A DNA stretch of 29,891 bases, taken from assembly GCA_900757195.1 (NCBI GenBank), contig CAAEMZ010000034.1, positions 1 to 29,891 on the forward strand, written 5' to 3'. The stretch is from Lachnospiraceae bacterium (GTDB lineage: Bacteria; Bacillota; Clostridia; Lachnospirales; Lachnospiraceae). The notes beneath the pieces are model-generated. The model was not told where the DNA came from and did not search any database. It saw only the letters and a list, made by a program, of their open reading frames with translations. Position numbers and translations under genes: made by a program. Positions 1 to 5,895 of this stretch are shown here, one piece after another (within the stretch, counting starts at the first letter, position 1; the number at the start of each line of letters is the position of its first letter).

Positions 1-1
1 A

Positions 2-838
2 GGCAAAAACAAAATGGATGCCTCCTGTAAAATACAGGGAAGCATCCATGTGTTCCGCCTAATTCATAAATATGTGTCCAGAATTCCGGGTACATATCAG
101 ATTGGCGTTACTATGTATGGGGCATCCAATGAGACATATGCAGAAATGTGTGGCTGTGCGGATGGTTATGACCGGTTTGTGGATGGTGTCAGAAAACTTT
201 CCACCCTACCATCACTTCTTGAAACGAGAACTACTATCATTAAGGATAATTTAAAAGATTTGTCTGCAATGAAAGAATTTACGAGGCGGGAATTCGGGGA
301 AGATAAGACACTTACCGTCAGCCGTTTTGTAGCAGATAAGATACGGGGCGGTGTTGCTCATCCGAAATCCTGCCGTCTTTCCCCAGAGGAGAATGTGGAA
401 CTGATCCACAATAAAATCGCTGCTCTTTCGCATGAAGTTCAAAAAGGTGCGATAACTCTTACGAAGATTACAGAAAAGTTTCAGGTGCAGCACGGTGTCA
501 GACAGGCGGAAGGTCGCTATATATTTGAACAATGCGGTGCCGGAATTAACAGCTATGCTATTTCCTGGGACGGTAAAATGTTTGCCTGCGAGCTGCTGGA
601 CCGGGGATATACAGAGCCGTTTGACATCGGCTTTGATAAGGCATGGGAGTATTTGCCGGAGCAATATCCGTTGACAAAGAACATTCAGGCATGCAGTGAA
701 TGTGAAGTGGCGGGGCTGTGTGAGGTTTGTCCGGCGACCCGTCTGGCTGAAACAGGGGATTGGTTTGGTGTACCGGAATATTCCTGTGGAGAAGCAAGAG
801 AGACATATCAATTATTGGAAAAGATGGAAATTGTGTGA
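2..838 (+). CDS. Radical SAM/SPASM peptide-modifying enzyme, C-terminal part (5' end outside window)
   Basis: Probable peptide maturase with auxiliary iron-sulfur clusters. The frame is open to base 2 and the first ATG (base 14) has no Shine-Dalgarno site, so the gene almost certainly starts upstream and the radical SAM CxxxCxxC motif is not visible. Counting from the ATG at 14, the late barrel strand reads VTMYGASNETY (residues 32-42), followed by TTIIKDNLKDL, both typical of SPASM-type radical SAM proteins. The SPASM cysteines are C174, C192, C227, C230, C236, C239 and C258, with spacing Cx17C, then Cx2Cx5Cx2Cx18C. This is exactly the spacing in the second radical SAM enzyme at 3032-4084, so the two belong to one subfamily. 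The next gene downstream is a small precursor-like protein, its likely substrate by position. Family is sure; substrate is inference. Confidence 0.88.
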   Translation, partial: GKNKMDASCKIQGSIHVFRLIHKYVSRIPGTYQIGVTMYGASNETYAEMCGCADGYDRFVDGVRKLSTLPSLLETRTTIIKDNLKDLSAMKEFTRREFGEDKTLTVSRFVADKIRGGVAHPKSCRLSPEENVELIHNKIAALSHEVQKGAITLTKITEKFQVQHGVRQAEGRYIFEQCGAGINSYAISWDGKMFACELLDRGYTEPFDIGFDKAWEYLPEQYPLTKNIQACSECEVAGLCEVCPATRLAETGDWFGVPEYSCGEARETYQLLEKMEIV

Positions 839-876
839 TTTAATTTATTAATTGTATTTTTTTGGAGGAAAGAACA

Positions 877-1164
877 ATGGAGAAAAAGAGTTACGAAAGT
901 CCTGAATTTGGTTTTCAGGAAATGAGATTGTTGGAAAGAGTTGCAGATGTATGTTGGGGAAAATCTCACCATGCGTGGTACGATCAAGATGGAGATGGTA
1001 CAATGGATGCTGGAGAACAGGAATTTTATATTCAAGGAAATAGCTGCAATGATGCGCGTTTGAATTTAGAAGCTCAATTAAATGCGGCTGGGTTGCCTTT
1101 CGATTCTAAGAAGGATACAAAAGAAAATGTTAATTCTTCACTTATCATACCAATTGTTAGTTAA
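877..1164 (+). CDS. Precursor-like small protein 1 with EF-hand loop and C-terminal serine
   Basis: 95 residues. The start is the ATG at 877, because GGAGG at 864-868 lies 8 bases upstream; an earlier in-frame TTG at 862 overlaps that ribosome site and is unlikely. The N-terminus, with KKSYESPEF then LLERVADVCWG (residues 18-28), resembles leaders of radical-SAM-modified peptides. Residues 36-47 (DQDGDGTMDAGE) match the 12-position EF-hand calcium loop: D at 1, 3, 5 and 9, G at 6, E at 12. The only cysteines, C26 and C57, flank that loop. The protein ends IPIVS, so its last residue is serine, and an HPr-kinase-like gene starts 14 bases later. There is no signal peptide. By context it is a substrate of the neighbouring radical SAM enzyme and kinase; this is inference. 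It is not similar to the other two precursors. Confidence 0.72.
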   Translation: MEKKSYESPEFGFQEMRLLERVADVCWGKSHHAWYDQDGDGTMDAGEQEFYIQGNSCNDARLNLEAQLNAAGLPFDSKKDTKENVNSSLIIPIVS

Positions 1165-1178
1165 TTACTGGTAAATTT

Positions 1179-2078
1179 ATGGAAGATAATCGTTTTTTGA
1201 AAAAGAGTCAAAATTTCATTATTGGTGGCTTTTGTGTTGAGTATTCTCGAGGGAAAATTCATATTCGGATGAAGATTCCCTTCGCGGGGATGGCGTTTTA
1301 TCAGCCCTATAAGGGAAAGCATGACTTATATTTTAAAATTGATACCGTTGAGCCGGACAATAGTGGAAAGTTGTTGTTCGGTTCTGCGGATTTTCATATT
1401 CCTACATTTTTGTATGAACGGGAAAATGGAGCGTTTGATTGGTTAACTCAGAATCATGACGGCGAATCACAACTTTCTTTCCGGATTTCAAAAGATTGGA
1501 CGGAATTTACTTTATATGAAGATAATACGGGAACAGAAGGGGCGGATGCTTTTCACGAGTTTGGCTCTTTATTTTGTTATGCCATTTTGAACTATGATGC
1601 TTGTGTGCTGCATGGAGTGGTGATGGAATACAATGGTATGGGAATTTTGGTGACGGCAGCTTCCGGCACAGGAAAAACAACCCACACGCGGATGTGGCGT
1701 GAACGTGAAAATGCTCTGATTATTAATGGTGACCGTTGCCTCTGCAGAAAACTTGATGGCAGATGGTATGCTTATGGGATGCCGTGGTCCGGTTCGTCCG
1801 GCGAATATATTAATCGAAGAGTGCCGATTACCGCTATTGTATGTCTGAAACAGGCGCCGGAAAATGCAGTGCGCCGAATGAATTCGTTTGAGGGGACTCT
1901 TGCGATGATGCAGCGGATTTTTGCGCCGGTATGGGCTGGAGATATGCAGAATAAAGGGTTTGATTTGGCAGCAAATCTGGCATCGATGATTCCTGTGTTG
2001 GAATTATCATGCCGGCCTGATTTTGAAGCTGTTGATGTATTGAAAGAAGCTATTGAGAACCTGGGTGAAATAAGATGA
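1179..2078 (+). CDS. HPr-kinase-like protein 1 (predicted peptide serine kinase)
   Basis: 299 residues. The C-terminal half carries the HprK fold markers: H145 in VLHGVVM, the P-loop ASGTGKTT (161-168), NGDRC (183-187), GMPWSGSS (200-207) and a late SCRPD. The N-terminal half is not recognised. True HprK acts on the carrier HPr; the small HprK-like proteins of RiPP clusters (the kinases of paeninodin-type lasso peptides) phosphorylate the C-terminal serine of a precursor. Here the gene directly follows a precursor ending in serine, which fits that second role. Its stop overlaps the next ATG by four bases (ATGA), so it is translationally coupled to the peptidase gene. The site before its ATG is weak, which suggests coupling to the precursor. 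Family assignment is firm; the substrate is inferred. Confidence 0.82.
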   Translation: MEDNRFLKKSQNFIIGGFCVEYSRGKIHIRMKIPFAGMAFYQPYKGKHDLYFKIDTVEPDNSGKLLFGSADFHIPTFLYERENGAFDWLTQNHDGESQLSFRISKDWTEFTLYEDNTGTEGADAFHEFGSLFCYAILNYDACVLHGVVMEYNGMGILVTAASGTGKTTHTRMWRERENALIINGDRCLCRKLDGRWYAYGMPWSGSSGEYINRRVPITAIVCLKQAPENAVRRMNSFEGTLAMMQRIFAPVWAGDMQNKGFDLAANLASMIPVLELSCRPDFEAVDVLKEAIENLGEIR

Positions 2079-2545
2079 TAAATACTTCGGATTTTATTGT
2101 GGCCGGAAGAAATTTGTTTCCTGTTATTGAAGAGATGCTGGAAGATGGGAAATCTGTACGCCTTACTGTATCGGGAAACAGTATGTGGCCATTGATTATT
2201 AATAACAGAGACAGTGTGTTGCTGGTTCCCCGGGGCAATACACGTTTGAAAAGGGGAGAGATTATCCTGTTTCGAACAAGTATCAGTCATTATGTACTGC
2301 ATCGTATTACTAAAGTGAAAAAAGGTGGCTATATTACAACCGGAGACGGAAATCTGCACAGGGATGGCTTTGTGGCGGAGTCAGATGTCAGGGCAAAAGC
2401 GACTGTTGTATATAGAAAAGACAGTATTATTGATTGCAATAAATGGTATTGGAAAGTGGTATTTCACAGTTGGATGGCAGCATTTCCTGTGCGGCATTTT
2501 TTAATGAAAATAATAGTAAAAGTTAGAAGGTATGGTAAAAAGTGA
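2075..2545 (+). CDS. S24/S26 (SipW-like) serine peptidase, soluble form
   Basis: 156 residues. SGNSMWP (33-39) is the S24/S26 nucleophile box with S36 as catalytic serine. VLHRI places H76 where bacterial signal peptidases have lysine, and TTGDGN provides D91. This Ser/His/Asp pattern is that of the SipW/ER type. There is no N-terminal membrane anchor like that of usual type I signal peptidases; the C-terminus (about 124-150) is aromatic and basic and could touch the membrane. The start overlaps the kinase stop. The exporter at the end of this cluster begins directly with its membrane domain and has no leader-cutting C39 domain, so this enzyme is the obvious candidate to cut leaders. That role is inference. 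Confidence 0.8.
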   Translation: MINTSDFIVAGRNLFPVIEEMLEDGKSVRLTVSGNSMWPLIINNRDSVLLVPRGNTRLKRGEIILFRTSISHYVLHRITKVKKGGYITTGDGNLHRDGFVAESDVRAKATVVYRKDSIIDCNKWYWKVVFHSWMAAFPVRHFLMKIIVKVRRYGKK

Positions 2546-2566
2546 TGGTTTGTCATACCTTTGTTT
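2527..2566 (+). terminator. Weak hairpin terminator candidate at the end of the peptidase gene
   Basis: AAGGTATG (2527-2534) pairs with CATACCTT (2554-2561), giving an 8-bp stem with a 19-base loop, followed by TGTTTTA. The stem overlaps the end of the peptidase gene. The stem is AT-rich and the T tract is interrupted, so termination may be partial. Confidence 0.35.
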
Positions 2567-2600
2567 TATGTTAAAAATTTTTAATAGGAGGGCGCGTTAC

Positions 2601-2629
2601 TTGACAAAAGCAGGAATTTACTGTAAGGT
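2601..2629 (+). promoter_or_regulatory. Possible promoter before the PqqD gene
   Basis: TTGACA (2601-2606) is a perfect -35 box, with TAAGGT 17 bases later as a poor -10. The same TTG is also preceded at ideal distance by AGGAGGG (2586-2592) and opens a 16-codon frame to 2651, so this could instead be a ribosome site for a mini-gene. The gap between the peptidase and pqqD genes is otherwise featureless. Confidence 0.3.
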
Positions 2630-2689
2630 TAAGAAGGTTGGCTGGGTTTGACTTGAAATATTAACATGAAGATTTTAAAGGAGAATATG

Positions 2690-3031
2690 ATGCGGTTAAA
2701 AGACAATTTAATTCTTCGGAAAGTTGCGAATCAGTACATCATTGTTCCTGTGGGAAAACGTGTACAGGAAATAACGAATATGGTTTATATATCTTCTTCA
2801 GCAGCATATCTGTGGGATTTTATGAAAGAAAATGAATTCACAAAAGAGATATTAGTGGCGAAGATTTTAGAACATTATACCGGGGTTACGGAAGATGTAG
2901 CGTCGGCAGATATCGTAAAATTTTTAGATACATTAAAGCGGAATAACATTCTGGAACCGGAAACAGGAGAACCTGTAGTCATGGGAGGTTCGGTGAGAAT
3001 AAAGTTGCAGAATAAGCCGGAGGAAAAGTAG
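2690..3031 (+). CDS. PqqD-family precursor recognition protein (RRE)
   Basis: 113 residues from ATG 2690. Earlier ATGs exist at 2666 and 2687, but AGGAG at 2679-2683 is 6 bases before 2690, and MRLKDNLILRKVANQYIIVP is the usual start of the family. The pattern of a short beta meander (LILRKV, YIIVPVG), then the SSSAAYLWDFM helix and the FLDTLKRNNIL helix, is that of the PqqD winged-helix fold. PqqD proteins bind precursor leaders and present them to radical SAM maturases. Its stop (TAG 3029-3031) directly touches the ATG of the radical SAM gene. It is the only free-standing recognition domain in the window, so it may serve all three precursors. Confidence 0.88.
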   Translation: MRLKDNLILRKVANQYIIVPVGKRVQEITNMVYISSSAAYLWDFMKENEFTKEILVAKILEHYTGVTEDVASADIVKFLDTLKRNNILEPETGEPVVMGGSVRIKLQNKPEEK

Positions 3032-4084
3032 ATGGGCGCCTGTGATAATTTTCCTGAGGGAAATCAGATATATGAGATATTAGCACAGGAAGCCAGAGAA
3101 AATATGATTCCTTTATCCGGAACTTTCGAGTTGACACCGCGCTGCAATTTTAACTGTAAGATGTGTTATGTACATCTGAACACAGCGAAGATTCCGGAAT
3201 ATGGCAGTGAACTGACGGCAGAAGAGTGGATTTCTATTGCAGAACAGGCAAAAGAAGCCGGAATGCTGCAGTTGTGTATTACTGGTGGTGAGCCGATTAT
3301 GCATCCGGAGTTTTCAAAAATCTATCGGGCCTTATCCCAGATGGGATTTTTTATCACACTTCAGACAAATGCATCGACGATGACGAAAGAAGTATTAAAT
3401 TTGATTGAGGAATATCCTCCGAGTCTGGTGAAGATTACTGTATATGGTTCCAATGATGATGTATACCGGGGAGTGTGCGGCGTGGAAAATGGTTTCCAAC
3501 GGGTGGATGAAGGGATTCGTTCACTGCTGGAACTGGAGATTCCGATGATGCTGGTTACTACGGTGATTAAACAGAATAAAGAAGATTTGGCAAATATTGC
3601 AAGATATAGTCAGGAACTTTCGGTTCCATGGATATACACGACGGCAGTCCATCCTTCTGTCCGAGGGGCAGATACAGATGCCAGAGAAGTTGCCATTGAC
3701 GAATCGGCAGCAACAGATTTTCGGGAAGATGTACGCCGGATGATGGCTGAACCGATGGTAAAAGATGGCAGTAAACCGTGCGATTACTGTAAGGGATATC
3801 GCAACAGTTTTTGGGTGACATGGAATGGAAGAATGCAGTTTTGTTCTTTCATGAATGAACCTGATATTTTAGTTAGAGATTGTTCTTTTAAAGAAGCCTG
3901 GAAAAACTTGGTTGAATTTGAAGAGCAGCTCCGGTGGCCGGAGGAATGTACAATCTGTGATGTAAGGCATGTGTGCCGCCGCTGTGCGGGTATGCTGGCC
4001 GCCAGAAGCGGCCGGGCAGATCATGTAGATCAGGAATTCTGTGAAAGGTTTCGAAAATATGTCAAAGAAGAGGGAGCGTATTAA
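3032..4084 (+). CDS. Radical SAM/SPASM peptide maturase
   Basis: 350 residues, complete. The radical SAM cluster motif is C38, C42, C45 (CNFNCKMC), followed by GGEP at 85-88, the SAM-binding motif. The C-terminal SPASM domain has C250, C253, C271, C306, C309, C315, C318 and C337, for two extra [4Fe-4S] clusters. Cysteine spacing in the SPASM part equals that of the partial enzyme at the window start. The family makes carbon-carbon, thioether or similar crosslinks in ribosomal peptides; the kind of link cannot be told from sequence alone. It follows pqqD without any gap and lies 2 bases before precursor 2, which is therefore its most likely substrate. Confidence 0.92.
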   Translation: MGACDNFPEGNQIYEILAQEARENMIPLSGTFELTPRCNFNCKMCYVHLNTAKIPEYGSELTAEEWISIAEQAKEAGMLQLCITGGEPIMHPEFSKIYRALSQMGFFITLQTNASTMTKEVLNLIEEYPPSLVKITVYGSNDDVYRGVCGVENGFQRVDEGIRSLLELEIPMMLVTTVIKQNKEDLANIARYSQELSVPWIYTTAVHPSVRGADTDAREVAIDESAATDFREDVRRMMAEPMVKDGSKPCDYCKGYRNSFWVTWNGRMQFCSFMNEPDILVRDCSFKEAWKNLVEFEEQLRWPEECTICDVRHVCRRCAGMLAARSGRADHVDQEFCERFRKYVKEEGAY

Positions 4085-4086
4085 AT

Positions 4087-4350
4087 ATGCAGGGCGAAGT
4101 ATATGTGACAGTTGAAGCAAATGAAACAGGAGCACAAGGAAGGGCATTAGTATCGGGTGATAACGGAAGAATTCTGGGAGTGAGTTGGACTTATCCGGGC
4201 GGAGTTTCTGGAAACGGATGGCCGTTTGGAGAACCTGATGAATCATCTACAGTAGAAACTATTAATAATGCTCTTATGTGGGATATTTTAAGGAATAGCT
4301 TGAATTATACTGTCGGACAATATAGCGGTTGTGCATGGTGGCAATCTTAG
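4087..4350 (+). CDS. Precursor-like small protein 2 (VYVTVEA leader, C-terminal serine)
   Basis: 87 residues. GAGGGAG lies about 10 bases before the ATG, and the gene starts 2 bases after the radical SAM stop. It begins MQGEVYVTVEA, has a glycine-rich centre with SWTYPGGV (33-40) and W45, then an alpha-helical stretch STVETINNALMWDIL, and ends SGCAWWQS with one cysteine (C82) and a terminal serine. There is no signal peptide. The opening, the WTY-x-GG box and the late Gly-Cys recur in precursor 3 (5427-5738), so these are paralogues. Position between a maturase and an HPr-kinase-like gene marks it as a modified peptide; the modified residues are unknown. I do not recognise a named family. Confidence 0.75.
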   Translation: MQGEVYVTVEANETGAQGRALVSGDNGRILGVSWTYPGGVSGNGWPFGEPDESSTVETINNALMWDILRNSLNYTVGQYSGCAWWQS

Positions 4351-4366
4351 TTTTAAAAATTAGATT

Positions 4367-5137
4367 ATGAGATATAAAATAATAGACACTTTAATAGATA
4401 TTCGTTTAAATCCAGACTTGGAACAAATCTGGCATCCATTTTTGACAGAGGATTTATCTGAAAAAATTAAAATTGATTTATCCATGTATCCACAGCCTTG
4501 TTATGGGATGGATGTATTAAATATCAAGAATATGTCACATGCGCTTCGGAATGAATCCGGGGTCTTATTTGCCAACAGCGATTGGACATATGGCAGAATG
4601 TATGCGGGTGAAACCGATGAGATAGCAGCTCTGACGGTAATGCAGTTATACTCGTATCTTGTAGCACGGCAGACGTTAATGATACATAGTTCACTGGTGG
4701 ATTATAATGGAGAGGGGATTATGTTTCTTGGTCCTTCTGGTATTGGGAAGACAACCCAGGCAGAGCTGTGGAATAAATATCAGAATGCTGAGATATTAAA
4801 CGGCGATATGGTGTTTGTGCGTAAAAATGAAGATGGTTTTTACGGTTATGGTTCTCCGTGGCATGGTTCTTCGGCATATTATAAGAATGCGAAAGTAAAA
4901 CTGAAAGCTATGATTGTGTTAGAACAGGCACCGGAGAATGTGCTTCGCAGGCTGGATGGTTTTGAACTGCTGCAGGGAATGATGGATCAGGTTTTTCTTC
5001 CCCACTGGTATATGGAAGCGATGGAGATATGTCTGGATACACTGGATAAGCTTTTGGAAGAAGTTCCGTTGTATCATTTGGCATGCAGACCGGATGAGGA
5101 TGCGGTGCTGTTAGTAAAAAATGAATTGAATATGTAA
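4367..5137 (+). CDS. HPr-kinase-like protein 2 (predicted peptide serine kinase)
   Basis: 256 residues. It shows the same landmarks as kinase 1: IHSSLVDYNG with H107, P-loop GPSGIGKTT (122-130), NGD (145-147), GSPWHGSS (162-169), EQAPEN and ACRPD near the end. It starts 16 bases after precursor 2, with no good ribosome site, so it is probably coupled to it. Precursor 2 ends in serine, as does the precursor beside kinase 1, matching the known chemistry of HprK-like kinases that phosphorylate a C-terminal serine of lasso precursors. The N-terminal 90 residues are unrecognised and differ from kinase 1. A clear terminator follows. Confidence 0.82.
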   Translation: MRYKIIDTLIDIRLNPDLEQIWHPFLTEDLSEKIKIDLSMYPQPCYGMDVLNIKNMSHALRNESGVLFANSDWTYGRMYAGETDEIAALTVMQLYSYLVARQTLMIHSSLVDYNGEGIMFLGPSGIGKTTQAELWNKYQNAEILNGDMVFVRKNEDGFYGYGSPWHGSSAYYKNAKVKLKAMIVLEQAPENVLRRLDGFELLQGMMDQVFLPHWYMEAMEICLDTLDKLLEEVPLYHLACRPDEDAVLLVKNELNM

Positions 5138-5141
5138 TTTT

Positions 5142-5183
5142 AACAGGGAAATTCAATACTTAGGTTTGGATTTCCCTGTTTTT
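5142..5183 (+). terminator. Intrinsic terminator after kinase 2
   Basis: AACAGGGAAAT (5142-5152) pairs with ATTTCCCTGTT (5170-5180), an 11-bp stem with a 17-base loop, followed by a T run ending at 5183. It closes the pqqD-radical SAM-precursor 2-kinase 2 unit. Its sequence is repeated after precursor 3. Confidence 0.88.
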
Positions 5184-5266
5184 AAAAAAAACTGCAGGAA
5201 TATTGTACTTATTTAGAAACATAATGCAAAATTCAGTGAAATCCGTACATTTTTTTTGCTGAATCA

Positions 5267-5296
5267 TTGACATATTTCATTAAGATAGAGTATAGT
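5267..5296 (+). promoter_or_regulatory. Sigma-A type promoter for precursor 3
   Basis: TTGACA (5267-5272), an 18-base spacer and TATAGT (5291-5296). The predicted start near 5303 leaves a leader of about 125 bases before precursor 3. The leader has an imperfect stem CGATTT (5313-5318)/AAATCG (5336-5341). Apart from this promoter and the terminator at its left end, the 289-base gap 5138-5426 shows nothing else. Confidence 0.72.
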
Positions 5297-5426
5297 AAAT
5301 GATATGTAAATACGATTTTATACGGAAGAAGTTGTAAATCGGTATATTATTATTTTGATACAAGTAGATAAGGAGTTTTATAAATATTTCTGAGAATAGG
5401 TTAAAGAGGCGGAAGGGGAATAAAAA

Positions 5427-5738
5427 ATGGATGGACAGGTATATGTAACGGTTGAGGCACAGGCAACAACTTATAGTGCTACAGCGGTTGGCTCAGGTGG
5501 AGGCAGTGTTTCTGGTAGTTTTCGTATAGATTGGACGTATGGTGGAGGATTTTCTAGTGTACTGGGGTGGGCGGTAACGCCAGTATTGCCGAATGGAGGT
5601 TCATTGCCTACAATTACTATTACTCCAGATCCTAATAGCGTAGAAAACACAAATCAGATTATTAAAAATGCGTTCAGCGGTCAGAATGCCCTTTATCCAC
5701 AGACAATTATTAATTGGGGTTGTGGAATTACTTTATAA
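5427..5738 (+). CDS. Precursor-like small protein 3 (paralogue of precursor 2, no kinase)
   Basis: 103 residues. The ATG at 5427 has GGAAGGGGA 7 bases upstream. It begins MDGQVYVTVEA like precursor 2, has a Gly/Ser-rich stretch GSGGGSVSGSF, the box DWTYGGGF (35-42), then W48, a Pro/Thr/Ile stretch, and a C-terminal part SVENTNQIIKNAF that resembles STVETINNAL of precursor 2. It has one cysteine, C99, in NWGCGITL. Unlike precursors 1 and 2 it ends in leucine, and no kinase gene follows. It has its own promoter and terminator, so it is expressed as a single gene. It is probably a substrate of the shared maturase; this is inference. Confidence 0.72.
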   Translation: MDGQVYVTVEAQATTYSATAVGSGGGSVSGSFRIDWTYGGGFSSVLGWAVTPVLPNGGSLPTITITPDPNSVENTNQIIKNAFSGQNALYPQTIINWGCGITL

Positions 5739-5803
5739 AAAAGTGTTGGTGGTATAATTTGGGGCTTCAATCTGACAGCATAAAAGTAAAGTTTAAGAAA
5801 GTA

Positions 5804-5834
5804 TTACTAAAAAAGAATTAAATATGTAATTTAT
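5804..5834 (+). other. Relic of the 3' end of a kinase gene
   Basis: Bases 5804-5842 align with 5111-5150, the last codons of kinase 2 plus its stop and the start of its terminator: about 35 of 39 aligned bases are identical, with one single-base gap. Nothing else of a kinase is visible between 5739 and 5803. The simplest reading is that precursor 3 once had its own kinase gene, later deleted, leaving only its tail and terminator. Confidence 0.55.
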
Positions 5835-5879
5835 ACAGGGAAGTCCCGCGCTTGTAACAGCCTGGATTTCCCTGTTTTT
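5835..5879 (+). terminator. Intrinsic terminator after precursor 3
   Basis: The stem 5835-5846 / 5864-5875 is 12 bp, with one G-T pair, capped by a 17-base loop and followed by TTTTT. It shares its outer arms ACAGGGAA/TTCCCTGT with the terminator at 5142-5183, so the two are duplicates. Confidence 0.88.
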
Positions 5880-5895
5880 ATGAAAAGAGGAAAAG

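Noticed and set aside
862..876. TTG start giving precursor 1 five extra residues
   Set aside because: The TTG overlaps the GGAGG that serves the ATG at 877, so it cannot have its own ribosome site.
4087..5738. Lasso, lanthipeptide or bacteriocin GG-leader reading of the precursors
   Set aside because: No lasso cyclase, LanM/LanB/LanC-type gene or C39 peptidase is present; the enzymes are radical SAM/SPASM.
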